A stretch of DNA of 64,000 nucleotides from Allacma fusca (lineage: Eukaryota; Arthropoda; Collembola; Symphypleona; Sminthuridae): assembly GCA_947179485.1 (NCBI GenBank), contig OX359245.1:26957067-27021066 (forward strand), in the 5' to 3' direction. Position 1 is the first letter of the stretch, and every line of letters starts with the position of its first letter. Shown here in pieces: positions 1-13,675 of this stretch. Position numbers and translations under genes: made by a program. Under the pieces are notes generated by a model. The model was given only the letters and a program-made list of their open reading frames with translations. It had not been told where the DNA came from and did not search any database.

Positions 1-1019
1 TACATATATTCACATGCTTAAACCCAAACATTAAATTTCCACGTGTAAAATTTCTATAGCAACACCCTTCAAATATATTTGCTCCACAATATGACATGGT
101 ACAGCGGGACAGGAAGGCGTTAAAAGAAAAGGGAAATTTGAGATGAGCAGAAAATGTATTTAAGCTCATAAGGGCTGAAGTAATTAAACTTTTGACGATT
201 TTCCCAATCCGAGCAAAGAATTAAATGAAATCAGGGGAGGGAAATCAGCGTCGCAAATCGGAACATCGTATTTACTTCCACGCTGCCCCCTTTCTGGCTT
301 TTACTATTGGGAGGGTTCCAATAGGGACGGACGCATTTGTAAGGACATAAGTGAGTCTTGTGCAGAGGGACAGGGGCTCAAAGATCATACATCGGAAGAT
401 TCGGTGGCTGATGGAGAAAGAGAGCGGAACGATTGTGATAACTGGTACAATTGGCTAACAAGATGTAAATAGTTCAATCCCTGGTGATCCGATGGGGAGA
501 TAAAAATTTACTCAACTTCCCTCATCCCTTGGACCTCGTCATGGGACAACAGGGATTTCTTTATTAATCGTATCCACGGCTACGCTTTGCGTTTTTCCTC
601 GATTGCATTAACGGGGGAGACGCATTTTTAAAGCCTGGTCATCATCATCCCGCTACCCTTAATATACACCATGGTAATTTCATATGTGTGTGGGCAATGA
701 GGCCAATTCTTTTACATGGAGGGTATACAGTGGGCTATGGTCGTTCCAGCACCTCTGACAGTATTTCGTCAAAAACAGGATATTTTGTAGCAGGCTCTTC
801 GATCATAGACTCTGATGTACATATGTACTATTACAGTCTGTAAAATACATTAGTTAACATTAGAGTGGTTATTTTCTTGTAAAATTCTAAAGCCTGATAA
901 TAATGGGTGTGCATGTGTGACGCATGTAGGGATTATAGTATAGATTTGTATTTGTGATTGGAAAATATTTTTAACTCAAACTTACTCAAAATATTTAATT
1001 CAAATGGAATTTTCGTCAG
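1..1019. other. Gene-free sequence
   Basis: I see no ORF of recognisable family, no convincing RNA gene and no clear mobile element here. Base composition is mixed and of ordinary complexity. Confidence 0.6.
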
Positions 1020-1440
1020 AAAGGAAAATACATTCACTTCTTGGCATAAAATTTAAATTGAATTCACGTCTTGGTCTAAAATTAAAACTGAATTCAAGTT
1101 CTGGGATAAAATTACAATTGAATGCTAATTCTTGTCAACAATTTAAATTGAATTCTAATTGTGGTCCAAAATTTAAATTGAATTCTAATTGTGGTCCAAA
1201 ATTTAAATTGAATTCTAATTGTGGTCCAAAATTTAAATTGAATTCTAATTGTGGTCCAAAATTTAAATTTAATCCAAATCTGGTCTAAATTTGCGAATAA
1301 ATTCAGATTGCGATGTAAAATTAAAACTGAAATCTAATTCTAGTTCGAAATTTAAATTGAATTCAAATTCTGGTCTGAAATTAAACGTAAATCCAAATTC
1401 TGGTACGAAATGAAATGTAAACTCAAATCAAAACTTAAAA
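1020..1440. repeat. 30-bp minisatellite
   Basis: About 14 units of 30 bp lie in strict register. Four adjacent units at 1141-1260 are identical and contain AATTGAATTCTAATTGTGG; the flanking units are increasingly diverged. Because the unit is a multiple of three, the plus strand stays open at 1004-1288 and reads as a ten-residue repeat (KFKLNSNCGP). I treat that as a by-product of the array. Identical central units with worn edges suggest recent homogenisation by slippage or unequal exchange. Confidence 0.9.
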
Positions 1441-3389
1441 ATTTCATGGTCCTCAAAATTTTAAACAAATTAAAACAACGAAACTTTAAACATTTCTTTT
1501 GACAAATATTGGAGAAATTGAACATTTCAAAAATGTTGTAATAAAGCAACGCACAAACTCGCGGTTACGTTGTACGCCACTCAAAACATTTCCCAAACAA
1601 TTCCTGCAATGCCCGCTAACAAACAACGTAAAAAATTTTCCATTAAAAGAACTCGGCCAGTGTCATAATACATAATAAATACAGCAGTCAACAAAAACTG
1701 TCATAAACAAACTCTGGCGTCCAATTTATAATCAAAGTGTACTTTCGTCCTAATTTGTCGCATCACTATATGTCATCCCCATACAAAGAAAATGATTACA
1801 TTACCGCCCAAATTAATCCTACAAAGGCTAACGTTCCAAACTGGACTCCAACTGGCATACATATTGAAAATGTATCATAGAATTAAAAATTCATGAGAAA
1901 CTTAATTAAAGAGGGGAAGAAATACTCCAAGTTGGTATAATTCTGCATGTGAGGGAAACCAGGAAAAAATTCTTTAGGGCCCTCTCAATGGATGGGAATG
2001 AACGTGTGGAAGGGAGTCTCTAAAGGAAAGAAGCTTTTAGGGCTGTTAATTACAATCCCAATTTACAATTCCGTTTGTAAAGATAGGAAGACGGCTCCCT
2101 TGGGTCTTGTGACATTAGCATTGCGCCCAGTGCTTGCACATCCAGCACTTCCCATGCAATCCTACGTCTCGAATTTAACCAAATGCACCGAAAATTTTTG
2201 CAAGCCTTAAAGATTTTTAGATTTTTTAAATCACAAGGATTACACCCAAATAAATAATTTTAAAAAAATTCTGACTCGACATTTAGAAACTATTTTCAAA
2301 CTAATCTCTGAATTTTATTTCTAATGAGGATTCAATACCCAGTTAAAATTGTAAAAAATCCTGGAAATTCAGAGAGGTTTTTATAACGAGTGGTGACTGT
2401 ACAAAAAAAAGCGGGAGCAATAAAACCTAAGACCGCAGTTATCAGGAGGCCAATCATCACTCAAGGCCCAACAGTCATCTCATTTCTTTACGCACATCAT
2501 TTTCGAAGTGAAGTTTACCATTCCAATTTGTTATGCACTTTTAACACTCGCACATTTCATTTGGGTTTGTATTTAGGGGCGCATGCTGGGCTTGTATGTA
2601 CATATGCACAATGTATAAGATGTGCATATGTGCTAATGACAAGACTTTCCCCGTTGAGGGGGTCTTGTGTTTTAATCATTATGTAAACTTGCATCTGCAC
2701 TTGGGGAATTCTTCTCCCTTTTGTCCTTTGTGCGTTCCGTGTGTGTGTGTGTGTATTGTGTATGGGATGGATAAAACCCGAGGCGAGAGATGAAGGGTAA
2801 GTTAGCGCAATGTTATTTCCTCGTCATATTGCTTAAGCACGGGGGAAATAGGCATGGGATGTTGAGCAATGCGAAAGTGTATGTATGTATGGACAAGGGT
2901 GGATTATTTAGTTTAACAAGGAGCAAGTGGAAGAGTCCTTATGTACGTTACGTGTGGAGTCAGATGGAAGGGCATATTAAATGGAGGAAATGTTACAGCT
3001 CAAGTAATTTGTTCAAGACTTTCCAACGCTCCACGGACCGACTCCCACACATACATAAACATACATACACACTTACACACTTGTGTAAAACTACAAATGT
3101 ACTAACAAGCGCGAGTGTATAGTTTGAGCCGACGATCACTTCCACTTGAATAATGAATGGAGGAATGAATTGCTATGCAAATGTCACATTCCCAACCCTT
3201 TCGGATAAACTCACGTCTCACTGAGTCACATTTTCTTTTCCTCTGTCATTCCCACGTCATGTGTAGCAAAAAGGAGGATTGAGTGGGATCGGGTTCGGGA
3301 TGGAGTGAACTTGAAATTTGGAAGGAATTATGTTTTTTTTTTTTGGAAATTGATAGAAATATAGGAGCTATTTTTAAAAGATTGAGTTT
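1441..3389. other. Gene-free sequence
   Basis: Only short ORFs without family character occur. A TG microsatellite is at about 2741-2756. No gene, RNA or transposon is supported. Confidence 0.55.
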
Positions 3390-4402
3390 ACACTTGAGAA
3401 GAGACAAACCGCTGGAGCGTACTTGAAAGGGACTGATCTTTGGAGTGTACTTGTAAAGATACTGTCCTCTAGAATGTACTTGAAAAGATGTTGCTCTTTC
3501 GAGTTTACTTGAAAAAACGCATAGTTTAGTACTAGAAAGGAAGTTAAGTTTTGCATGCACTTGAATAAAGGTAAAGTTTTGGAGAGTTCTTGAAAAGAGG
3601 GTAATTTTTTGAGTGCACTTGAAAAAATGTACAGTTTTGGAATGTACTTGAAGAAAGGTATAGTTTTGTATTATACTTGAGACGAGGTTTAAGTTTTGGA
3701 GTGTACTTGAAAAGAGGTGTAAGTTATTTGTGTCACTGGAAAAGGCATAGTTTTGGAGTGTACTAGAAAACCAATTGCCAATTGGAGTGCACTTGTAAGG
3801 ACGTATAGGTTTCGAGTACACTTGGAAAGAGGTTAACTTTGAGCGTGTCATTTTCAAATGACGTTGAACTTTGGAGTGTACTTGAAAAGATATTGCCATT
3901 TCGAGTGTACTTGAAAAGTTATTGCCCTTTCGAGTGATCTTGAAATGATACTGCCCTTTCGAGTGTACTTGAAAAGATACTGCCCTTTGGAGTGTACTTG
4001 AAAAGAAATTGCCATTTCGAGTGTACTTGAAAAGAAATTGCCATTTCGAGTGTACTTAGAAAGTTATTTCCCTTTTGAGTGTACTTGAAAAGTTACTGCC
4101 CTTTCGAGTGTACTTGAAAAGATATTGCTCCTTCGAGTGTACTTGAAAAGTTACGGTCCTTTTGAGTTTACTTGAAAAGTTACTGTCCTTTTGAGTTTAC
4201 TTGAAAAGTTACTGTCCTTTTGAGTTTACTTGAAAAGTTACTGTCCTTTTGAGTTTACTTGAAAAGTTACTGTCCTTTTGAGTTTACTTGAAAAGTTACT
4301 GTCCTTTTGAGTTTACTTGAAAAGTTACTGTCCTTTTGAGTTTACTTGAAAATTTACTGTCCTTTTGAGTTTACTTGAAAAGATATTGACCACTCGAGTT
4401 TA
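3390..4402. repeat. 29-31-bp minisatellite of about 1 kb
   Basis: Some 34 units carry the core GAGTGTACTTGAAAAG followed by a variable middle. At 4170-4343 six units of 29 bp are identical (core CTTGAAAAGTTACTGTCC), and the next differs by one base. Units become more diverged toward 3390. A minus-strand ORF at 3246-3899 exists only because the repeat lacks stops in that frame and gives a degenerate FQVHSK-like repeat. There are no unique spacers, so this is not a CRISPR array. Confidence 0.92.
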
Positions 4403-7400
4403 TTTGTACTACGTCAACCTTTCGAGTACATTAACTTCAATCCTGAAGGTTCAAGTGAACTTGATTCACAATAACTTCCAAATGTACTTCACCCAGAACT
4501 TAATTTTTTTAAATTAATTTTTCCACAATTGCCAATGTGATGAGGTTTGAAATTCCCATCATAACCGATTATAAAAATTTCAAGTGCCTTCAACCAAACC
4601 TGAATTTTAAAGTGCACTTCAACAAAATCCTTGAATTATTCCTGAGCTTGTACTTATTACTGGAATTGCTAAATTTCTCAATAAATCCAAACTTACCCGA
4701 ATAGCATTTGACCCAAGTGTGGAATTACCCGACCTCATCCGAACCCTTTGTCGCCATAGCGTCACAATTCCTTTATTATCTGACATAACATTACACGATA
4801 TTACATCATCCCTTAAAAATGTTACACAACTTGTAGTAAAAGTTTAAAGAAATAATTGGAGCCCTCTCCGTAAAGTTTACACGTCCAGAAATAACAAGTT
4901 CCCATTTGCTAGCATGTGCTCAACAAGTTGAATTAATTGGCGGGAATTACGGGAGAGGAGTGATTCAAAAGCATACGTGTGATTGACTCATGCGAACGCT
5001 TTCCTCGCAAATAAATTAACAAAGCTTCGCGCTCAGATCGTTCCCTTTAATAATAATAATAACTCGGGATACTCAAATGGCCCAATTATAAACGGAAATA
5101 TTCCACTTGGTTTCGGCTCCATAACACAAGTAACAGTTTGTAGGGAGCTCAAATACCCTGGGAAAATTATGAAGCTATGTTTCCCCTCATCTCGATATAC
5201 ACCAAATTCATCCTGCTTATCTTTGCACATACAGTGCACTCCTATTATTTTAGACCCCTTTCGCTTAAAACCTTAAAGTAAAATATTTAGTAATCATTAC
5301 AAACACTATTATTATAGTAAAATTACCGGAAAATTTTGCCCCAGAAAAATGATCATTCATCAAAAATATTTGTCACTCATTTACCAAAATTCGAGCTCAA
5401 TTTTGATCCAAAAGATTTCCTTACTCAAACAAGCAATCACCAAATTTTTAAGGAAATTCTGTGAAAATTCCTGGGAAATTGTGTGCACATTCTGAAAGAA
5501 TTTTCAGAAAAATTTTTGAACTGAGAATTTCATATTTTAACCCAAACTTTGAAAAATATTTAAAAAAATGTTAAACATGTTTTAAAGAAAATTTTATTGA
5601 AATTCGGAGGAAATTTTGCGTACATTCAGAGCAAATTTTTAAAAAACTATGAAATATTTGGCAATATTTGGAAGAATATTTGTGTGAAACTACGGAAAAT
5701 TTCGATCGGATTTTGAGCAGAATGTGAGAAAACTTCTGGACAACTTCGGTCATTCTGAGTGGTTTTTAAAGATGCTTTGAAAATTTTTCAGATATTTCAG
5801 GAACGTTTTGGAAATAGACTGTAAATTCCGTGGAAATCAGGGCATATTTTAAGCAAATTTTTTAGAAATGTTTGACAAATTTTGTAAAATTGATTTAATC
5901 AAATTTAGTGGAAAATTTTAGAACAATTTTTGAGTAATGGTTCTTAACAAATATCTCTTTAAATCTCAAATTTTGTACAAAATTGTCAGAAAAGTTGTTA
6001 TACAATTTTTCTATAAAAGTTTGACTTTTTCCGCATTTTAGGCAACTACGATAATTATTGAAGTCCTAAAATTGTGGGTTGCTTTCACAAAGACACTGCA
6101 CTGTGCTTCTAAATATATTGGCACGTGCATATATATATACATTCAGGGAATAAAAGTTTGAATGAAAAGGGAAAACTGGAGGGATGAGAGTTGGAAGAGA
6201 TGCCGAACTTCCCTCTTCCTCTTGTCTGCTTAAAATTTGGGAAGTTCGTATGAGCCGAGAAAAGGAGAAGAACCAACAGAAGGGCTGTAGCAGAATTCAA
6301 CTAATCACATTAGTTCAAGTATAATTGCGGAGGCGCAACTTTCTCAACTTGACAAACTTGATCCGATCCTTTGTTGTATCTTGTTTCACATTACCTTCAA
6401 ATTTATCCCGTACAGTGCCCTCGTCCTACAAAAGCTCCTTCCGAAATCCCCAAATTTAAGTCTCTTTTTCAACGAAAATTTTATCCACATAAAGAATCCC
6501 GTGCTTAGGAAATTTCCCTTTATTTGCGTTCCTTCCGTCAACAGATGGCGTCCGCTGTACTTTAAATTTGTCCTCTCACATTCTGTCCATCGTTCAATGT
6601 CTCAGAGGAAATTTACTCTAATCAGGGTAATATGATCAGGATTCACTCAAATTATTTTTAATTCCAATAAAAAAATTTTATGGGCTAATTTTTTTAAATT
6701 TTTGGGGAAAACAAAAAAAAACAGTCTGCATTTTCAAGCTTAAAATCTCATACAGAGAGAGCGCCTTGTAAATGCAAATCTAGACGGAGGATTTGACTTA
6801 AAATAGGTCATCGATTTAAAGTATTATTAATTAAAGGCCCTGTGGTAACGGGTAGTCTGATAAATATTTATTTTATGAAATTTTAACCAGGACTCAGTGC
6901 CCTAAATCCAGCAATTAATAATACATTGTCGTGCCAAAGTTTCCCTGATAATGGCTCCGTATTTGAAGGGAAAAGGGCAAAGTAATTGCCAATGCTAGGG
7001 GAAACGTAAACAAATGGAGGGCCATAATGAAGGTTGTAAACAACTGAGTATTACATCCGAGTCTCTAAACTATACAACAGGTCTAGCCAGTACTGTGCGT
7101 CCTTGATGTGAAACACCCTCCAAAACAATGGTTGACAAATATTTAGTGGACAAAATTTTGTTTCAATCTTTGCAGGTTTTTTTGCCCAATTGTTTTTAAA
7201 TGTTTGCCCCAAATTTTATAAATTTTTTCCGCAAAATAAAACAGAGTTACGTACAAATGTTACAAACTATTTCCATGTTGTAGAAACTTTTGCTCTATTT
7301 TTTCAGACGTTTTTTGGACAATTGTGCTTAAATTTTTGCTCGAATGTTTACATAATTTTCCATTTTTAAAATTTTTCTGGCCAATTTTTGCAAATTTTTA

Positions 7401-8579
7401 AAAACATGTTTTACCAAATGTTGTCCCAATTTTTACGCATTTTTTTTCCACTAGCGCCAACAATTTTTGCAATGTTTAGACAATTTTGCCTAAGTTTTTA
7501 CCAATTTCTTGCCTAGAAGCCTCCATCTTTGTAAAAACTTGTCCCAGGTTTGAAAACATTTTTACCCATTCTTTACAAAATCTTACCCTTGTTTTTGAAA
7601 TTTTGTAGTCAAACTTGTAGCAAATTTTACAAAATTTAGCCCCAATTTTAAAAGATGTTTTACCCAATTGTGACTGGATTTTTGCTCAGGTGTTTAGACA
7701 ATTTTTATTTAATTTTGAGCTCCTTTGCCAATTTTTACAAAAGTTTGCTCAAGTTTTAAAATAAGGGATCCCAGTTTTTACAACAGGTTGCCCAGTTTTT
7801 ATTGACTGTTTAGTTGTTTTAGTAACGAAAATTTTCTAGGTCTTGAGGGATGCGGTTAAAAGTGGATGGACTGTAGGACAATGCTGGAGCAGCTTGTGCA
7901 TATAAGAGTGCACTGCAGCACTGGATGTTATTTCCATGCAATTAGACATTTTGAGGGCTGAGTGCTATGAAGTTGGACGGAGTAGCGGGTTGAGTGGAAT
8001 AAATAGCGAGGAATCCTTTGGAAATAGGGCCAATATTTTAAAGCCGAGTCACAACCCATTGACTGTTCAGTGCATAAATTGGGATTGTGGGACAGACTCA
8101 TAATTCCCTGTCGTTTCTCCCTATCCCAGAGCACTAATTGAACACGAATGCACTTCCATGGGCATAAATTCCCTCTACGTATCAACACAATCGAGATTGC
8201 AGTCCTCACGTCGTTTCTTCCCAGCCCTCCCATAAATGCCTTTTTCAGCTTAGCTTTACCATTACAATGTCCTTACCTTAGTCTCAGTCTAAACAGAGAC
8301 ATGTTTCAATGCCAGGGGTAAGGAAGGATCCTTTAACTCAATTTCTCGTTTGGATTTCCAAGGGCTATATTTTGAGAGCGGGAAAAATTTGTTCCTGACA
8401 AATTTTACCATACGAATTCCGGCTATGAGTATTTTCGAGCAAAAGTATTTACTTTGGAATTTTCAAAACAAAATTATAGAAATAAATACACTTACTATAC
8501 ATAATAAAAACTTTGACATAGTCTTCAAATTACTTTTGAAACTGCTTGTAATTTTGAACTTAATCTAATGCAAATTTTG
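4403..8579. other. Gene-free sequence with degenerate A/T-rich repeat fields
   Basis: At about 5330-6000 and 7130-7800 the sequence is made of loosely repeated AAATTTT-containing words (for example TTTTGCCCAATTTTTAC-like phrases), resembling worn-out minisatellites. Between them is unique non-coding sequence. No gene family is recognised on either strand. Confidence 0.5.
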
Positions 8580-9010
8580 ACCCAAATCAGAACAAAATTC
8601 AAATTCCCCAATTTTTTAACCAAATCAAGTAATTTCTTACCCCAAATCTAGCCAATTTGATACAAAACAGATTAAATTTAACAAGAATTTGGCTAAATTG
8701 TTTACTCAAAACATTGCAACAAAATTTTGCTTCAAATTTGACCCAATTTGAATAGAAGCGATTATATTTTGAACCAAATGTTTACACAAAACAAATCAAA
8801 TTGTTACTAAATTTTAATCGAATTTTCACAAAATTTTCACAAAATTTTTACCCAGTTTTAACTCAGTTTTTACCCAGTTTTAACTCAGTTTTCAACAAGT
8901 TTTTAACCAGTTTTAACTCAGTTTTTAACCAGTTTTTACCCAGTTTCTACCCACTTTTTACCCAGTGTTTTCCCACTTTTACCAAAATTTTACCCAATTG
9001 TTTACACGAA
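8580..9010. repeat. 11/22-bp minisatellite
   Basis: The core at 8818-8990 alternates TTTTTACCCAG and TTTTAACTCAG, giving an 11-bp sub-unit and a 22-bp higher-order unit. Sequence from 8580 to 8818 has related but degenerate CAAATTTTGACCCAAA phrases. Confidence 0.8.
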
Positions 9011-10032
9011 ACAGACTAAATTCTGACCAAATTGTTACCCAATGTTGACTCAAAACAGACTAAATTTGTAACTGTCTTCTGGAACGTCAATTTGTCAAAT
9101 CTAAATTAATTTCTAACCCAACGCATTTTTATCCAATTCAAACCATGTTTAACCCACAACAAATCAATTGGTTACTACTTCCAGTGAAAACTTCACTTGA
9201 AAATTGGAGTCTCACTCCAATCCATCCCCTGCCCAACCGAGCCCAACCCTGTCTACACCCACCACACACAACCATATTTACAGTCAATTCCAAAGCCCCG
9301 TCTCACTCCCATTAAGAGGGAAAATAAGGAGCTTACTCATGAAATAACGGGAGATCACATTCCCAGCCTGACAATCTCCACTGCACGGATAACTGACTCG
9401 AAAATTGAAAACAAGATGTTTGGAAACATGTGCAAAAGTCCAATTAGCGTCAGGGAATTCCATAGAAGTGAGACCACGTCGGATCTCTTTCTCTTTAGTC
9501 CCTACACAACATCCATATAAATAAAAAGACATATCTCCCATACTCAGTTTTCAAAGACACACACACACACACACAGCCAAAAAAAAGGGGAACTGGTCTA
9601 AAATATTTTTGTAAAATACTCACAACACAGAGAGCCCAAGCATCAGATCAAAGGAGACTCTGAAGATTTCATAATTGCGTTGTTTTCAACTCTCGAACGA
9701 CACATCTCTGGGCCAGTGAATGACAAAGAGCTCTTTGTTGTTTTCAATTTTGTCTTCCATCCTCCTCAAAGGGGGAAAAGGGCTAAAGACACTCCAAAGG
9801 CTCGCAAATAAAAGTCAATACGCGTCCGAATTTTTTAATACAAAAAGATATCCACAAAAAAAAATCCCATTTCCTTTCACTATATACTCGGCTCAAAAAC
9901 ATCAAACTCACCTTCCCAATAAATTCCCCCATAAGCTTCTCAAATTTCTTATGACCATCTTCAAATATTTTTACGCAGAAATAATGCACTCTTCCCAATG
10001 TAAAAAAACCATACTTTCCTCTCTAAAAAATC
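9011..10032. other. Gene-free sequence
   Basis: A CA microsatellite lies at about 9555-9575. Overlapping short ORFs occur on both strands at 9197-9541 and neither resembles a protein family. Confidence 0.5.
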
Positions 10033-10098
10033 CTTACTGTTTTTCTCAAAAATTCCTACTTTTTTTCTCAAAAATTCCTACTTTTTTTCTCAAAAATT
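10033..10098. repeat. Short 21-bp tandem repeat
   Basis: Three nearly perfect units of 21 bp carry the core CTCAAAAATTCCTACTTTTT. Confidence 0.85.
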
Positions 10099-13000
10099 TG
10101 TGTAATAAAATTTGTTACCATTTACCATAATGCTAATTTTGGTCGTTTTAAAAGATTGTCCCACTTTGCCCCAAAAATCCCTTAAAATTCATTCTTACAG
10201 CATTCCCAATTTTGATTTTTGTTACACTTCAAAAACTCAAATGTTGTTTTCAAATTGTGGAGGAAGGACTAGGAGACGTGGATTGAGTGAAGCTCCAACA
10301 ATAATCTCGAATCCTGTTTTGTGTAAAATCAGATAAGGATCAAATGACACTGGAAGGATAGGAAATGCTAACCCTTGATTTCCTCTTCCACAAGTACCAC
10401 TTAACTATTTATCCTTCGTATTCAATTTCCAGCTGCGGAGCAGCCTTATTTACAAATACAAAAACACCTCTCACAACGGAGCCCATGGAAGTGTCTATAT
10501 TTTCACTGGCTATTAAATTCCCAGTGTGTGAAGAGACCTCATCTCAAAATTTTTTTCCTCATCAACAAACTTATCCCAGTCCTAATGGTTTTCATCAATA
10601 GGATTTATTTTCATAGCTCGCGTGGACAGAGTGTTGCTTTTTTAAGGGCTGGATCAAATATCATATTTCCGTACGTCCATTCAAAGAATTTCAAAACCAG
10701 AATTGGCTGACTTCAAATTATATAAAGTCCATGTCATAAATAAACATTTCAAACGGCGTTGAAGCTTTGCAAAAAATTAAACCTGCCTAAAAAAAATTTA
10801 CCCACAAAAACATATGAAGTGAATAGAAAATTGAGAGGAAAATCTTTTATCCAAGAAATTTAATTCGATGTTTTAAAAAGCGTAGAAATATCAGGATTGT
10901 TTCATACATTTTTGGTAAAATTTCGGGAACATGAGGAGAACTTTGAAAATATTTCCAGCCCATATAGCATTCCTATGATTACAGTCGGATTTTAAAATCC
11001 TGGGTAGATAAAAATCCGGAAATCGGGCATAAAAATATTTTAAAGGGAGTAAAATTTTTCCCCTTTTCTAAAAGCCTTTGAAGAGGAGAATGTTAGTCGT
11101 AAAAATGATATAACGACCACAGAGTAACTTATGAGAGGAAATAAAACCAGAAATCTCACCTTTCCATCGCATTTCGAGCATTTTCTCCAATGACACGGGC
11201 TGGCCAGTGCTAAAGGGCCAAAGGGAAAGATTTGTGCCTGTGCCCTGATCCTCATCCCAGATACCTTTTATATGGCTCAGGGGAATTTCCAAATGAATTG
11301 ACCATCCAAGTTATGGGTCTGAGAACCCTTTAATACTTGCTATTATTTACTTGCAATATACATATATACGCACAATCTGAGAGTAGGCAAGCCCATAGGA
11401 ATGTATAAAATTTTTATGTACATTAAGGGCGAAGGTGGTAAAAATTAATAAATCCCTGGAGCCCTATATAAGTATAAGACTGTAGTAAATTTTTGTGCTG
11501 CGTATGTGTGTGTGTGTGTGTGCGTATGTATGTGTGTGTGTGTGTGTAGGGAGATAAAAAAGGAAGAAAATATTTTGGTACTTGATATAAGGAATGTCTT
11601 TTATTCCACTGTTCCCTTTCAATGCCAAAGGTATTTAATTCCTCTGAAAAGAAAATGCAAAGCAAACAGAGGATTTTCCTTTGAAAAGGAGAACAAAATC
11701 CTATACAAAATACATGTAACGTGTCTTTTGTTGCTGAAGGATTGAAATTGAGAATATTATGTGTTCAAGGTATCAAAAGGAATATATATATGTATATGCA
11801 TGTATTATACGGGAAATTACATGGAGGAGGATATGCTAGTGTGTAAACATCCCATGGACTTCTTATGAAGAGCTAATAAAAAACATGTTCAAACTGCTCC
11901 AGTTAATCTTACTCTTTTGCCTGAATTTTTTTCCTCCCCCTCTCCAAGGTATCATTTCATTGTGGAGCCTTTTCATACGTAGGAACTGCAATTGGCCATT
12001 AGTGCAGTCTCAAAGACGGACCAGACAAGCCTCCCTGACAGCTTTCAAAAGCCCACATTCAAATAAAACTGGCCTACATATCTAAGCACTCCATACCCTG
12101 TGGATGGACATGTTCCTCAAATGGATCCATTTCCTAAGCTCCTTTACTCATGTGTAATCCCCTATTCATTTTTTATCCAACGGACATTGATCCGGTAGTT
12201 AATTTACGGGCCACAAAAAATTATATCTCCTTCCCCAAAATTTTGTCAGGTGCTGCTTCCCTATTGAAAATTTCCTTCGTATTTTTCTTACATACTGTAA
12301 GGACGTTACAAAATTTTGTAGGGTTATTTTACCCTTAAAATTTTATCTTGTCGGTTGTAAATAATTGTAAAACTTCCACGCCACTTGAAATTTTCGGTCT
12401 CTGAACAACGGACTGAGATATTACAGATTTCCACAAAGTCAGCAAAATTTTAGAATCGAATCAAACGGAAGTTTAAATACATGTAATTTTCTTTTATTTA
12501 ATATTTGATACACTTTAATACTTGCTGAAGATTCATCAAATAAAATTAGGATTTCCGATGCAAAAATGATGCACATGCTGAAATTGGAAAATTATGGTGT
12601 CCAGGAATTTTGTCAAATTTATATTTCTGATGGGGTGTTTAGTATTTCGAAGTAAATGCAAAATTTTTGGGAAGATGATCGGGAAGTATGGAATTGGGAT
12701 GTACAACGGTAATATTGCTGTAGTTTCAGAGTGCAGTGGAAGATTGGATTAAAATAGGAGGGAATTCCGGGAAATGACGTATCGATGAGGGAGGCCTGCA
12801 TCGTTGAAAAAGACGGATGATGTAATTAGATTGGAGTCAAAGGATGAAATAAAACAGCGGTGCTATTCCCCGCTGGCTGCTTATGAGTAAGCCAGAAATG
12901 CAGCCCAAGTGTGCATTTGAGGGAATAAAATATCAATATCCTTCAAAAGCGTCTGACTGTCTACTCCGAGTCAGTCAGACTTCCCAACAACTCCGTGCAC

Positions 13001-13379
13001 TTATGAATTAACTCCCATTGCTCTAATACGGAGCTAAGCCTCTATTTACATATGCGTGGAACGACTCTCTCTTTCCCCTCCGGGCGGACCCCATAGTCCC
13101 TATCCATTTCATCTGTATTACACACGGAAGCCCAAATGATCAAATCACAATAGAATAACGATACTGTCGCACGAATCTGTCCATGCCGCATCTGGCTCTC
13201 ACAAGGAGAATGGACAAGCTTTGAATAAGTTCGAGAGCAAATATTTTATCTCATGATTGTGTTCCCCTTCCACGGATTTAATCTGTCACAGACCTACTCT
13301 GTCAAAAACTCACCTTCGACCTTCACAATCTCTTCCCTTTCATTAAATTTTTTAAGAGTGAGATGCATTTTTCATCCTT
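10099..13379. other. Gene-free sequence with a TG microsatellite
   Basis: A compound TG tract occurs at 11503-11549. No gene or transposon was recognised; the short ORFs are composition-driven. Confidence 0.5.
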
Positions 13380-13675
13380 TTTTAAAATTCAGCTTCCAAC
13401 GACCATACCACATTGAGAGCAATGCTTTAATTATTTCGTATCAGTTTTTAACGATAAAATCACAGCATTTTTTCAATTTGCTAAAATTCAATTTCCAACG
13501 ACCATACCACATTGAAATAAATGTTTAAATTGTTTTCATATTCAGATTCCAATGACCAAATGACAGCAATTTTTCAGTTTGCTAAAGTTCAGTTTCCAAC
13601 GACCATACCACACTGAAAGGAATTTTCCAGTTTGCTAAAATTCAGATTCCAATGACCATGTCGATTTTAAAGCAA
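13380..13675. repeat. Clustered copies of a dispersed element of about 50 bp
   Basis: Five to six imperfect copies of a word centred on CAACGACCATACCACATTGA (variants CCAATGACCAAATGACAGCA) alternate with TTTTTCAGTTTGCTAAAATTC. Full-strength cores are at about 13396, 13496 and 13596, roughly 100 bp apart, with weaker ones between. Further copies lie outside the cluster at 14405-14440 (same strand) and 15926-15975 (opposite strand). Confidence 0.75.

Noticed and set aside
440-490. tRNA-like A- and B-box words (TGGCTAACAAG, AGTTCAATCCC)
   Set aside because: No cloverleaf can be drawn with paired acceptor and anticodon arms.
1004-1288. ORF encoding a ten-residue repeat (KFKLNSNCGP)
   Set aside because: It coincides exactly with a 30-bp tandem array; the open frame follows from the period being divisible by three. 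No signal peptide, splice context or homologous copy supports it.
3246-3899. 217-codon minus-strand ORF with FQVHSK-like repeats
   Set aside because: It lies in the 29-31-bp minisatellite; indels between units break the phase elsewhere.
3390-4402. Possible CRISPR array
   Set aside because: Units are directly adjacent without unique spacers, and the context is eukaryotic. The same applies to 22850-24180 and 28196-28520.
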